A stretch of 64,000 nucleotides of DNA from Sipunculus nudus (taxonomy: Eukaryota; Annelida; Sipuncula; Golfingiida; Sipunculidae). Shown piece after piece: positions 13,201 to 23,660 of this stretch; position 1 is the stretch's first letter, and the number at the start of each line of letters is the position of its first letter. Below the pieces are notes generated by a model. The model saw only the letters and a list, made by a program, of their open reading frames with translations. It was not told where the DNA came from and searched no databases. The stretch spans positions 34,059,956 through 34,123,955 of the forward strand of contig CM049318.1 in the NCBI GenBank assembly GCA_026874595.1, in the 5' to 3' direction. The position numbers were made by a program, and so were the translations under genes.

Positions 13201-16200
13201 GAAAGAATACCTTTTATTCACGTTTTCATACACCATGTCAAGTGTTGTTTACATCTAGCCCACCTAGTAGTACAGCCTTCACTTGCATTATGTAACCCAC
13301 TCCAGGCAGCTTGCCTTGGCTCAGCTTGGCCACTACCAGCAGGCTTCCCCTCTGCCCTGCACTCCCCCCCCCCCCCCCCCCCCCCCCCCCCGATGGTGCA
13401 TAAAGTAGATGAATGTTATTATTTTCTGTATTTGATTCATTCTTATTCTAGGCTATGCTACATTTTAGATTTTGTATTGTACCACCATGGTTACAATAAT
13501 TAAAGTGTACATTTAATTGTGTCCACTAAGTGGTGTATTGCTATGAAAGTGTGGATGTTCATCAGATAAGTAATTCCTTATTTCAGAAGAGTAAAAACTT
13601 CACCAGGTGTGAAATTGACTATTAATTCCAGTAATAAATTAAAACTGGGATAGTAATTAGCACAATGATATTGTTTGTCCCTCATTCAACCAACAGTGTG
13701 TATACTTCATTTGAAAAGATGTTTTATTTTATCAAATTTACTGAACCTTTTATTTTATTTTGGTGAATAAAATTAAGCATGTACTGAAAACTCCAATGTG
13801 CAAAACTTTTTAATAGTGATTCAAGAAATATTCTTGTATATGCCATGTTGTGGCATTATTTTTTTTTAAATTCAGTTTAAACATTTATGATTTAAAAATA
13901 ATAAAATAAATGTGTATGCATAATATGACCCAATATGAGCTACATTCTGGATATATAATGATTGCAACTTTTGCAACAATTCTAATATTTTAACTTATAG
14001 TTTCAGTTTTTTTACTCTGTATATATAATGATTGCAACTTTTGCAACAATTCTAATATTTTAACTTATATTTTCAGTTTTTTTTATTAAAAATTTATAAA
14101 AACTGTAAATAAAAAAAAAGATTCAGATAAAAACTTCTTAATGGAAAAAGTAAATATGCTAAAAAAATAGGCTTATGTATAAACTTAAATGCATTATTCC
14201 CTTTAAAGTGAAATAAAGGTATTAGTCCATTCTGTCCACTTGCCTGTCCATCTGTAAATTTTCATATGCATCACAGTATCTCAAAACTTTTACTGTTTTT
14301 CTTCATGACAGTCTTGTCAGAGTATTAGTTTGCAATCATATATTTAGAACTTTACTATAACCAATTAGGAGGGCCCCTTTCCTCTTAGCTTTTCATATTC
14401 TAATATAAATGAAAAACATTACAATAGAATATTTCTACATCCACCTTCGTGCTGCCCTCACTTTTCCCTTCTCCAAACCCCATCCCAAAGTCAGCCTCAG
14501 TAAGCAAGAACAAGATGAATCAGATATATTCATTCTTTAATATTTTGTATAACTATTCGTCCATAGGTGCCTATGTACATGCCAGAAATTATGTCAATAT
14601 TGTGTAATATATAGACATAGTGGGCATCACAATAATGTACCTTGTCAAGACTAAAGAGATATTGTGTCATACAGTCACAAATTCATAAATCACTTCATCA
14701 GCATAGTTAATCATAACATCATATCTGATAAATTGAAAGCTTCGGACTACCATACACTTTAGATCCTTCAACAAATAGCCTTAAAATCATTCTACTACTG
14801 CTTATTACTGCTGTCATTGCATTCATATTTGCTTAAATATATCACAATTTTCAACCCCTCCTAAATAAATTAAAAATAAACCACTATATTTTACTCTATT
14901 AATCCATCAGTCAGGTAATTTCATTTATCATTTACTCACATATTACATTACATTCCTTTATAATAGCCCAACATGTCCATGATATTCATAAGCTTTATCG
15001 ACTCGTTATAGTATCACATTTATAGTCCAATCACGATCAGCTGAGCGCCGTGACCCACGGGTCCCTTGTTATAAGTTTAGAACCTATAATTTTGCTGCAT
15101 GCTTTATAAGTCAATTCATCATACAAAGACCAGTGTTTATCCAAGTTTGTTCTGCATCTTAATTTTTGCTCTTGTACAACCACCATTATAACTGTTAATA
15201 ATCACAACTGTGCTGGCTTGATAATGTACTTTCACACTTACCGAAAGTGCCTGTATTTTTCTCCGAACAGGTCATATGTGATATAGAAGATGAAGATGAA
15301 GATGATGACCTTGATCTTGAGGATGACCTTGATGATGACCTTGACGATGACAAAATCCGACCAACCAATCACAGTGCCAGCAGCAGCAGTGCCAGAGGTT
15401 CAGAGGTCAGTAGAACGTTTGTATTGTCTCAAGGGTTTTTATGTGAAAACCTATAGCAGTGATGTAGTGGAGTTCACACAATCAAAGTCCTAGTGCTAGT
15501 GTGAGTCCAGGCTCCACAAGTCCGTGTCCAAGTCTGAGTCCTTGAGCTTCAAGTCCAGGTCCACCTTCTATAAGTCTAAGTCATCTAGAACTCATTTCCG
15601 AGTCCAATAAAAATCTCTTTAGAAAAAGAAATTTAAAATGGAAAATTAAGATTACCTTAAGTATTTTTATGTTTGTTTACACACACCTTTTACTTACAGG
15701 TTTAATTGCATTTAGCTCCCATTGCAGGCCTTAAGCTTTGTTTATACAGTCTTTTTTGTAATATTCTGTTCGTAATTCACACATGTATATAAATATCTCT
15801 ATGGTATGTGACAGAGCTTTCCTTTTGATGGACTCAAGATGGACTGGGCCTGATTTCTCAAGTCCTTGTCCATGGTCTGAGTACAAGTCCGAGTCCAGGA
15901 TGCTGGATTCTAAGTCAGAGTCCCTAAAAAATTGACTTGAGTTTGGGCTGGAGCCAGAATCCAAACTTGAGTCCTAAATCACTGACCAATATAGCATGAT
16001 ACTTTTACTTTTATATGTATAAAATTGATGTGTTAAATTGAAATTTATCAACATTTTTCTTGCTGTAGGGAAAAATTTGGTGAAGTAAACACTAAACATT
16101 ATTTTCTTTGTTTCAGTCAAGTCACAGTAGGGCAAACAGTATGGCTGATGTGACCAGCCCAGGAGGGGTGAAATATCGACCGACCTGGCAGGAACAGGAG

Positions 16201-17499
16201 AGGGAGAGACGGAGGAAAAGTCAACGCAAGAAGGAGGAGAAGAAAAAAACCAAAGCAGAAATCAAGTCAAAATCTGTCTGGAACATGGACAATGAGGTTC
16301 AAACTCACTTCCAGCTCCACTTCAGGTATGATATTTATTATTATTGTAGCAGGGTATGCTTTCATCCCCATTCATGTGTGTTTGTGTGCATGTTTGTTCA
16401 CAACATAACTTGCACAACCATAAACAGAATCTCAAGAAATTTTCAGGGCATTTTGGAAATGGGCCTATGAAAAATCAGTAAGATTTGGTGTGGATCCAGC
16501 ATTTGATTTGGATCCAGGAGCTTTATCAATGAATAGTCACAAAGTTACAGTCACTTATGCATGAATGAACCTGGGAATATGGGCTGAATAAGTGAATGCA
16601 AATACGGGTTGGGGAGCATCCAACAATGGGGATCACCGCACCTCAGAATGCAGATTTCTAGTTAAAATTTATACAATTTTTGTGAAAATGGCAGGAGGAA
16701 TATACTAGTATCAGTATATAAAATACAGATGGATGCAAGAGGGCTGCTATGAAAATCAATGGTTCTGACTACGGCTGTATCGTTATACTGGTGTATCAAT
16801 ACAAATTATTACACTTCATCGATACTGATGGTGATATGTTTTCTAAATCTAAATCATCTGTAGAGATGAAGCTACTTTGTCTTTGTTATTTTGACCTTTT
16901 TAGACCCCTGCTCAGCATTTATACCTGAAGAGTCAAATTATTTGGAACTGCATGCTCAACAACAGGTTAAGTAAGGGGTTAGAGCCTTTGGAAACAAATC
17001 AAATAAAATAATGTATCTGTGATTCATGGGATTTTTTTTTTTTTTATGGAGGTGACCACCTCCATTTTTAATGCTAGCTTAACTAAGTATATGTACATCC
17101 TCAGAATTCCATTCCGGTATCGGACTCCGTGACAGGGCAGTATGCACACGCTTCCCCTCATTTTATAACCTGGTCTTAACCAGGACCAGTGACTACTGCA
17201 CCTGCTGATCCTTGGTGTGTAATTGTCCAGATTGCTGGGTCATACCATTGAAGATCCCCTAAAAGGTGCACTTGTTTGTGAGTTTTGGGGACCTTTGGGT
17301 ACATCCTTCCCATTAAACCTCCAGAGCACTCACCCAGAGTGGTGCTGACCATAAAAAATCTCACTGCCTCTAAGGTTCAAAGGCACAATCCCCAGGCTTT
17401 GAGTCCCATGCTCTACCCCTGAGCCACATAAGCTGGTTTTAATGAGATTGTTATTTCTGAATATATATGAAATGTGTAATTAGATGACATAAATTTATT

Positions 17500-17580
<81 letters not shown>

Positions 17581-17833
17581 AGAGAGAGAGAGAGAGAATG
17601 CAACTGAGATTGTCAAATTCAATCATGATATTTCAGAGTGAATTATGTGTATAGCTGAAACAACTGAATGCAGGGTAGAACCTGCAAAAGGCGTGTAGAT
17701 CCTGACCAGCTGTTTTGTGTTTGTTGTTTGCAGGGCTCATCAAGGCCTGATTACACTGTGTGGGGAGGGGATTGCAGACACTTATGAACCAGAGGAGACA
17801 TCAATGAGCTGCTTAACTGTGATGAAAAAGTAA
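7048..17833 (+). CDS. CERKL: Ceramide kinase-like protein, C-terminal five exons (5' part off window)
   Basis: Exons 7048-7259, 7835-7996, 15271-15405, 16117-16325 and 17734-17833 join in frame (phases 0, 0, 0, 2) and end at TAA 17831-17833, giving 271 complete residues. The first two exons match the C-terminal half of the lipid-kinase fold of the ceramide kinase family. A strand with 'GVSIMSLPG' is followed by the loop 'APAGTSKYGHLNDGCLDLV', then 'TSRKEFIRYLKRH', 'KNQ' and 'LPFVTT'. The last two exons carry the terminal beta-strand block, 'VWNMDNEV' and then 'AHQGLITLCG', as in CERK and CERKL. The wording 'VSIM...KNQ...PFV' is closer to CERKL than to CERK. Vertebrate CERKL is linked to sphingolipid and oxidative-stress biology, and no kinase substrate is firmly established. 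The ATP-binding and catalytic N-terminal half is not in the window. An Asp/Glu-rich exon followed by a Lys/Arg/Glu-rich exon separates the two conserved blocks. Confidence 0.82.
7260..7834 (+). other. CERKL-like intron, AT-rich
   Basis: Phase-0 intron with a long T-rich tract before the acceptor ('ttttttttacag'). No repeat or gene seen. Confidence 0.7.
7835..7996 (+). CDS. CERKL: CERKL-like exon: 'LPFVTT' strand plus charged linker
   Basis: 54 codons, phase 0 at both ends, donor 'gtagag|gtatct'. It begins 'LDLPFVTTARCTEVKF', the strand that follows the KNQ motif in CERKL, and continues into a Lys/Glu-rich segment that looks solvent exposed. Confidence 0.85.
8238..8860 (+). repeat. Repeat element B, left part, split by a nested insertion
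   Basis: It opens with 'agctcagctgactataagtc' and a run of GTCC-type repeats (8290-8338). It then carries sequence also found at 12640-13112 ('gttagatgtccccaaaa', 'ttaggacttcgttccttcg' type, 'ggcacgtttttt'). The element continues after the insertion, at 12428-12520, with 'gtaagtactgtggatttaat', which matches 13120-13190. No coding capacity is seen. Confidence 0.75.
8861..12427 (+). mobile_element. Composite tandem-repeat element, complete copy 2, nested in element B
   Basis: The left end is 'agctcagctgactgtaagtc' followed by GTCC-type repeats. The right end is 'cagctgagcgtcatgaccca' and 'tgggtcacttgtt'. The two ends share an inverted 12-mer, GCTCAGCTGACT. Between them lie about ten ~340-bp units, with the anchor 'ggacctagaatctt' spaced ~330-350 bp except for one shortened unit near 11290. 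Most units carry the GGTGGCGCCACC palindrome or a one-base variant. The tail at 12250-12427 matches 3640-3820. The boundaries are fixed by comparison with the uninterrupted element B at 13100-13130. No open frame suggests a transposase, so the element looks non-autonomous. Confidence 0.8.
12428..13190 (+). repeat. Element B: right remainder and a second copy
   Basis: 12428-12520 resumes element B after the nested insertion. 12640-13190 is a second B copy that is uninterrupted at the insertion point ('ggcacgttttttccctataagcac'). The two copies of 'actgtngatttaattttcac' lie ~680 bp apart. The copies have diverged by many substitutions and small indels. Confidence 0.65.
13191..13950 (+). other. 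Intron sequence with poly-C run
   Basis: A run of about 26 C lies at ~13366-13391. The open frame around it (13198-13503) has no recognisable domain and depends on the proline run, so it is not called. Confidence 0.5.
13951..14090 (+). repeat. 70-bp direct tandem duplication
   Basis: 'atatataatgattgcaactt' begins at 13951 and again at 14021. The two 70-bp copies differ at only a couple of bases in the last third, so the duplication is recent. Confidence 0.9.
14091..15037 (+). other. Intron sequence, fragments of repeat element B
   Basis: 'cctatgtacatgccagaaat' near 14572 matches 8582-8602 of element B, and a weak GTCC-type run lies at 14228-14255. The rest is AT-rich with no recognised content. 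Confidence 0.45.
15038..15071 (+). repeat. Isolated right end of the composite/B repeat family
   Basis: 'cagctgagcgccgtgaccca' then 'cgggtcccttgtta' is the family end motif with a few transitions, ~200 bp before the next CERKL exon. The matching left end was not found, so the copy is truncated or strongly diverged. Confidence 0.65.
15271..15405 (+). CDS. CERKL: CERKL-like exon: Asp/Glu-rich acidic tract
   Basis: 45 codons, phase 0/0, acceptor 'ctccgaacag', donor 'tcagag|gtcagt'. The exon encodes an almost pure acidic stretch (EDEDEDDDLDLEDDLDDD) and then a Ser-rich tail. It is probably disordered and lies between the two conserved C-terminal blocks. Confidence 0.75.
15406..16116 (+). other. 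CERKL-like intron carrying the GAGTCC repeat element
   Basis: Most of the intron is the element described at 15455-15975. The remainder is AT-rich and unremarkable. Confidence 0.6.
15455..15975. repeat. Unclassified element with GAGTCC/AAGTCC-rich ends, copy 1
   Basis: Two degenerate arrays of 'gagtcc', 'aagtcc' and 'gagtct' words (15500-15605 and 15838-15975) flank a non-repetitive middle. The same order is seen at 49690-50515, with shared phrases 'agtgatg.agt.gagt', 'tccaccttct' and 'gtaat.attcacacatgt'. It is non-coding in the frames inspected. Confidence 0.6.
16117..16325 (+). CDS. CERKL: CERKL-like exon: basic coiled region and start of C-terminal strand block
   Basis: Acceptor 'tttgtttcag', donor 'acttcag|gtatga', leaving phase 2. 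The middle is a Lys/Arg/Glu-rich helix ('QERERRRKSQRKKEEKKK'). The end reads 'SVWNMDNEVQTHFQLHF', the Trp-Asn plus beta-strand motif of the ceramide kinase C-terminus. The basic tract resembles a nuclear-localisation-type cluster, which would be in line with reports for CERKL, but this is inference. Confidence 0.82.
17047..17425 (-). mobile_element. tRNA-derived SINE (minus strand)
   Basis: Reading the minus strand from 17425 gives a tRNA-like head, 'gtggctcaggggtagagcat', with an A-box, then 'tgcctttgaacc', a B-box-like motif. A body follows, ending in the palindromic module 'ggaggtggtcacctcc' at 17047-17062. The tail module is shared with 4690-4850. The head is too diverged and lacks the 3' acceptor half of a real tRNA gene. 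Confidence 0.7.
17506..17596. repeat. (TA)n microsatellite followed by (GA)n
   Basis: About 36 TA units (to 17578), then a short GAGA run. Open frames through it are artefacts. Confidence 0.95.
17734..17833 (+). CDS. CERKL: CERKL-like terminal coding exon
   Basis: The first base completes an Arg codon. Then 32 codons begin 'AHQGLITLCGEGIADTYEP' and end at TAA. It matches the closing strand of CERK/CERKL ('H..LI.L.G'), followed by a short acidic tail. Confidence 0.85.
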
Positions 17834-18105
17834 CATGATGCTGCCGTCGCTATCACCCAGACTCCAGTACGCCATCAACTCAAGACCAACTTCACCTCAG
17901 TAACCACCGCAATGCACAAGAACAGAAGATATGCATGAACCATAAATGCCAGTCAACATCTTAAAATTGTTTTATTTAGTTTCATTTGGAAAGTGAAACT
18001 GTGAAAAGTATTATTAGTCATTCATTACTGAAGATCATTTATAACAGTGACACTCAGTTATAGAATTTTAGGCATAATGTACTTTTGGTATTGTTACAAT
18101 GTAGA

Positions 18106-18111
18106 AATAAA
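18106..18111 (+). terminator. Likely polyadenylation signal AATAAA of the CERKL-like gene
   Basis: Canonical AATAAA ~270 nt after the stop codon, followed by a T/G-rich stretch ('ctgttgtcttt'). Later AATAAA-like words exist, so longer 3' UTRs are possible. Confidence 0.5.
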
Positions 18112-18617
18112 CTGTTGTCTTTAACTGTTCAGTTAAACTGTTTAGATAAAATACACTCTCTAAGCTTTTATAATTAGCATTTTGTTTGTTTTTTTTTACA
18201 GCTTTAAACACTTAAATGATTGGTCCATAGTCATTTTACAAATTGAAATCAAAAGTTGTGTTTCATTAGGCACAACAGTCCATTGTGTTTACTAAGTAAA
18301 CATTTAGCAGTCAGTAATATGCTCCAGAAAATATTGTAGTTGACTCTCAGCTTGAACAAGTCTTGTGCATCAAGCACCAGTAGAATAGGAGATTTTATCA
18401 GAAAACTTTATTCTGAAAGTTCAAGTTATGCTTTACTGTTCAAACCAAGGATAAGAAAAGATAAGAGCAAGGTCCGTATAGATTTTAACATTTAATGTGT
18501 TTTGTGCAGAAATTGTGAATGACTGCATTGACAGATCCTTAATTCTAATATATTAGTGTAGCTGTAATCATATCTGGAACAATCTAGTTCATGTTCATCT
18601 TTGAAAATCTTTGATAA

Positions 18618-18622
<5 letters not shown>

Positions 18623-18696
<74 letters not shown>
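18623..18696. repeat. (TA)n microsatellite
   Basis: About 37 uninterrupted TA units downstream of the CERKL-like gene. Confidence 0.95.
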
Positions 18697-18699
<3 letters not shown>

Positions 18700-18927
18700 G
18701 TAGGAATCTTTTGTAATATTATTTGATGGTTTAAAGAAAAAAAAAACCTATAACTGATTATTAATCTATTATTTTGAGTACAATTTATATATTTCATCAG
18801 AATAATATGACCTCTTTTGATGTGCATACATTATCATTTGTGATCAATTATGCAAAATTACAATTGATTTAATTGATTATGAATTAAAATGACCAATCAA
18901 CAATATAATCAATTAATTGGCACATCA

Positions 18928-18930
<3 letters not shown>

Positions 18931-18984
<54 letters not shown>
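18931..18984. repeat. (TA)n microsatellite
   Basis: About 27 TA units in intergenic DNA. Confidence 0.95.
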
Positions 18985-18986
<2 letters not shown>

Positions 18987-19099
18987 ATTAACAGGTGATA
19001 CACTTTCTCCATTTCCAACATCACTTGCTCATCTATGTACAACTGTCATTCTCATATTTAGCACTACATTCCATACACTGTGGTTATGTTACATTTGTT

Positions 19100-19329
19100 T
19101 TAACTCTTTCCACTCACCCACTGCCTGCAAAGGCAGCCTTTGCTGTATAAAGCCACCATGGTGCTTCCATAGGGTCAAAAGTGTTTTTGCAAAAATATTT
19201 TGTATTCATACCAATAGGCTCCACCCTCATTGGTCAGAGCATTCCTAGCACTGTCTCAGTGCCCTGGTGGCTGTACAAAGCAAAGACAGCCCTAATAATT
19301 CACAAGCAGTGTTTAAGTTGAAAAGTTAA
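19100..19329. mobile_element. ~230-bp MITE with TTAA ends (piggyBac-like target)
   Basis: Bounded by TTAA at 19100-19103 and 19326-19329. The left end reads 'ttaactctttccactcaccc'. The reverse complement of the right end reads 'ttaacttttcaacttaaaca'. Inside, 'ctttgctgtataaagccacc' pairs with the reverse complement of 'ggtggctgtacaaagcaaag'. The TTAA borders and inverted ends fit a non-autonomous piggyBac-type element; family assignment is inferred from the TTAA alone. Confidence 0.55.
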
Positions 19330-20334
19330 TGTTATTCAACTAAATGTACTGTGTAAAAAAGTTGTAAATTAGCACATTATAGGCTGCACATGATTTAAAC
19401 CTGAATAAAACCTTGCTTCACATCATATATTAACTGTTAATAATGAATTGTGTGATATTATAGGTAATCATTTATCAGTCATATGCTGGTATGTTGGTAT
19501 AAATTCAATGATCTAGGTCTTTTCATGTGTTCAGATCACCAGAGACTACATTGCCAAATAACCACAATATTATATCATATGTCATAAGTGTATTCTTTGA
19601 ATTGTGGTGCTTTTCTATGCTTAGGGCTAACTTAGATCTAATCTACATGTTTCACATTTCATGTCTATTGTATGATATATTATATAGCCAATGATGTTAA
19701 ATCAGATCTGCTTATTAATATTTGTGGCTTATGTCTGAGACTTGTAAAACACTTTAAAAATATTTATCTGACAATCATAAAAATATGTCCTTACACCGTG
19801 ATATTCAAGTCCTTATTTTTGTTCTTAATTGTTATTTCATGACCACATACCCAGGGATAGAGAAGTGAAGTTATATGAAGAAAAGAATAACTTCTTTATA
19901 TATTAAAAAAAGTTGGTCTACCTGAATAAGTCTAATGTTTCTTTTTTTCTTTTCAAACAATAAGATCATGATTTTTTTTTGGTGTATCTTGAAAAAAATT
20001 TAAGAAAATTAATTTAATGATTGATTGGTTAAATGTTGTATTTTAGGTTCTGTAGTAAATTGGTCCATTACCTTGTGTAACAATTTTTAATTTCATGTTA
20101 CTCGTTGGATATTAATCCTGTGTTTTGTTTCAGCCATTGTATATCTCTAGCCATCCATTTTTACACTCTTTGGAGAAAATTAGTGTGATGATTGTGTACA
20201 TTTACATGGTATTGCCTGTTTTTATCTACTCTGTTACTGAAAGTCACATTTGAGATTGAAGATGTTGTGATAATAATGATATTAGACCTTTGCACTTACT
20301 GTGAAGAAAGAGGATTGTTCGTATATTTACTTAT
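19330..20334. other. Intergenic or long 3' UTR, nothing recognised
   Basis: AT-rich sequence with no open frame above background and no clear repeat. Confidence 0.4.
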
Positions 20335-20690
20335 TTAGTTATAAGAAGGGACCATTCAGTATATTTTATTCTCCTATATAGTATATTTTATTCTACTATA
20401 ATGTGAAGGATTGGATAGTTTAGTATTTTTTATCTGCTTATTGTGTGAAGGGAGTATATTTTACTATCCTATGATAAGAGGGGAGGGACAGTTTGGTATA
20501 TTTTATTACCCTATGACATGAAGAGATGGGTAAATAAGTATATTTCTTTCTCCTGTGATGTGAAGGGAGGGACAGATTAGTATATTTTATTCTTCTGTGA
20601 TATGTAGAGACATTTCAATATATTTTATTCCTGAGTGACAATGGTTACTTCTTATAATAGGGAGAGACTCCTAAATACATTTATTCTTTT
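20335..20690. repeat. Degenerate ~60-bp minisatellite
   Basis: The phrase 'agtatattttattct' with variants, alternating with 'ctatgatgtgaagggaggga'-like words, recurs about seven times (20355, 20384, 20451, 20496, 20540, 20580, 20619). Unit length varies from ~30 to ~65 bp. Confidence 0.7.
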
Positions 20691-22668
20691 ATGACACTTG
20701 TTATTTCATCCGTCCATTTGTTAATTAACAAAACAGTCATTGTAATCAATTATATGTCCTAGGATTCTCACCGGTTATACATAATTTACGATTGTTTTTA
20801 GAAGGCTGTGACCATGTTTATACACCATGGAATACTGTTACTACTGTGAATATGACATTTAATCTTCTGTGATATTGAAATAGTGATATTACAATCAAAA
20901 TACACTACAATACTCTGTATATGGTTATTAAAGAAAACAAAATATTCAGAAATAATTGATATGTTTATTTTATGGAACCGCTATACCGATGTATGTTCAT
21001 TTTAAAATGCTGTTAATTTCTTATATTACGTCCCCTTTTACTTTCAAAATCTTTATGTTCTCACAATTTTTGCAGTTAAATAGAGATTTAACATTTGATT
21101 AAAAACTGGATAATTTATGTTTTAATTGATTCTGATGTCAAAATATGTGCCTCACCTTGGATTTGTTATATTGTATAAAACTTTAAGCCAAATACTATAT
21201 TAGAGACTTTAGTATATTAATGTTAAGTATGTAACTGGGTAACAATCGTATGTAACAATGCCAAAAATAAGGATTATTACATTATTCTGTGATATGATCC
21301 CGTGAAAGTACCATGTGTTTTCACGTATAGTAACTGCAACTTGAAAAACATTTTATAAGGAAATTACCTGAGCTATAATGCTAGAATTTCTTCAGAATCT
21401 TTAACAATTCAAGGATAATGTTAATGACAGGGGAATATGTTAAGTTTATTGTAGAAATTATGCCAGTACTGTTTCACTACTAAATGATAATGATGCCAAG
21501 ATGCAAATTTCTTCAGCGTGTATTTTATTTTATGCTGTATGGTTTACCATCCTGTACTTTAACAAAGTAATTAAAAAAATGAGATTTTACTTGGTTCTTC
21601 AATCATGTATTTTATGAGTAGTTTTAACCGTCATTTCCTTTCTGTGTGCTATACATCCAACGATATTTCACATTTGCTGCAAAATATATCAATGTACAAT
21701 GAAATTGTTGTAATTTACACACGAAGTCCGGTTTAAGAAATATATTCGGATTCATTTAATAATTATACGACCTTTTTTTATAGTTGAGAATTTCATCTTC
21801 TGAGGTATATGCAGGGGCTGAAATTTTCATACTTATTATCTTGTTGGCACTTCTACATTCAAAGTATATAAATTGTATTTACAGACAAAACCTCTCTAAC
21901 CCACAAGACACTTGATAAAATCTCCAGCCTGAAGTTTTGATCTGAAGTATGATAGGGACAAATACAAGGTTCTTATTTTATGGATAAATAGATTATCTAT
22001 TGCAGTATTTTTAGCTTCAGCGAAGTGATTTGTGTTGTTTGTTATTGTAAAAACCAAGATTCCATAGATGTGTAATGCGAGCTTGATATTAGTAATGTTT
22101 AGCGTGTTTAAATGGAACGGTATAGTCTTAGACCAAATCCGGGACTATTGGATAGAAGCACAGTCCTGGGTAATGTTACTTAGTTCATTTGGCTCGGTTA
22201 CTTCAAAATAGTCATTGGATCTTGCAAAATGGTATAAACTTTGTGTTGTTCATACATTAAGTACATTTTTCTATACGTCCTGAAAAATGGAAAAAACTAT
22301 ATATTGTGATTACCGATAAACTAAAAAATGTAAATAAAAAAAGTGTGACCACTCCATGTCTGTTGGCCCAGGAGTACGTGGATGAATTATTTATTGGATG
22401 TGGACTTGCGCATTATTCAAAGAGTTTTTTGACGAAAGAATTCTCGCAGTACGCATGCACGGAATCTTAATTTGATACAGAATTGTTTTTTTTATATAAT
22501 CTCATAACTTTCTCTTTGTATTTGTCTTGTGTTGTCAATACACATAGTGTGTGATTGTGTATGTCCTGTCTGATGCTTACAGAACAAAATAAATTAACAT
22601 TCCCGGAACTGATCTGTATATTCTTCATTTCACATATTTCTTTATTAATGCAGAATAGGTTTAAATAT
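20691..22668. other. Intergenic AT-rich DNA
   Basis: I see no gene, RNA or repeat signature that can be supported. Confidence 0.4.
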
Positions 22669-23575
22669 ACGAGTGACCCATAGGTCATGGCGCTCAGCCG
22701 ACTGGCATATTGACACCGTCATGCACAGGCAAGTGATTAAGATAATGTAAGTGGCATCATAGTTCATTAATATTAGCTGAAGTTCATCAAGACCCATAAG
22801 CACACAAAATTTGATGACAATCCATCCAGCCGTTCCTGAGGAATCTGGCAATTTGTGTGGATTTTGCATTATTTTGGGGTGTTCAAACATGGCCTGTAAA
22901 TCAGATAACATAGGTCACAGTGACCTAATTTCAGGTTTCTGAAGAGAACTTTGGAGGAACTCTCAGGATGTCAATTAAGAAGATTCTAGGTCCAATGGTT
23001 ATAATTTGTGCCCTGCTTTGGTATCAAATTTTCAGTTATTCTGGGGGCGGGGGGGGGGCGGGGGTGCTTGTAAGCCACATAGTTCCAAAGTTATGGGTAA
23101 CAGAGAACTAATTTCAGGTTCCAAAGAAAACTTTTCATGGACCTCCCTGGATTCTAGGACCAATGGTTACGATTTGTGCACTATTAACGGATAACCGCAT
23201 CATAAAAGGTCTCAAAAAAGGAGAAAAAATGTTTAAATTTTTTTTTTAAATTAGATGGCGCAACCAGTGTGCAGGAACCGATGAAACACTCCTTGATCTT
23301 TATGCATGCTCCGACAATATGGGTGACAGAGACCTAATTTCAGGTTGCCAAGAAAATTTTTTTAAAGGGCCTCCCTGCATGTCAAGATACAAGATTCTAG
23401 GTCCAGTCATTACGATTTGTGCCTTGTTAACAGATGATAACATGTTTAAAGGTGTTAAAAACAGAGAAAAAAATATAAAAAAAAACATATAGATGGCACC
23501 ACCAGTCTGCACCATGATCAATATCCATGCAAAGAATCATTGTGATCGATGCATTAGTAGTTCAGTTAAAGAAAT
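22669..23575 (-). repeat. Composite repeat family, inverted partial copy
   Basis: 'gagtgacccataggtcatgg' followed by 'cgctcagccgact' (22671-22704) is the family right end in reverse complement. Behind it come reverse complements of the 340-bp unit, for example 'gaagattctaggtccaatgg' near 22979 and 'caagattctaggtccagtca' near 23390, and the palindrome block 'agatggcaccaccagtctgc' near 23493. The left end is missing. A poly-G tract lies at 23041-23065. Confidence 0.75.
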
Positions 23576-23660
23576 TTTAAACTTTTCCTCTGTCGAGCCT
23601 TATTTTCCGATCACCATTTAAGTTTTATACCATTTACCAACTTTTCAACAGAATCTGTCA

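Larger units (their letters stand above)
7997..15270 (+). other. Large repeat-filled intron of the CERKL-like gene (7.3 kb)
   Basis: The intron contains two related repeat elements (8238-8860 and 12640-13190), a nested 3.57-kb composite element (8861-12427), poly-C tracts at ~9417-9434 and ~13366-13391, a 70-bp tandem duplication (13951-14090) and another repeat end at 15038-15071. No host exon is needed between 7996 and 15271 because the phases match (0/0). Confidence 0.75.
16326..17733 (+). other. Last CERKL-like intron: SINE and (TA)n
   Basis: Contains a minus-strand tRNA-derived SINE (17047-17425) and a long (TA)n/(GA)n microsatellite (17506-17596). The acceptor is 'tttgttgtttgcag'. Confidence 0.7.

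Noticed and set aside
13198-13503. 101-codon frame with a proline run
   Set aside because: Depends on a poly-C tract in an intron full of repeats; no homology signal.
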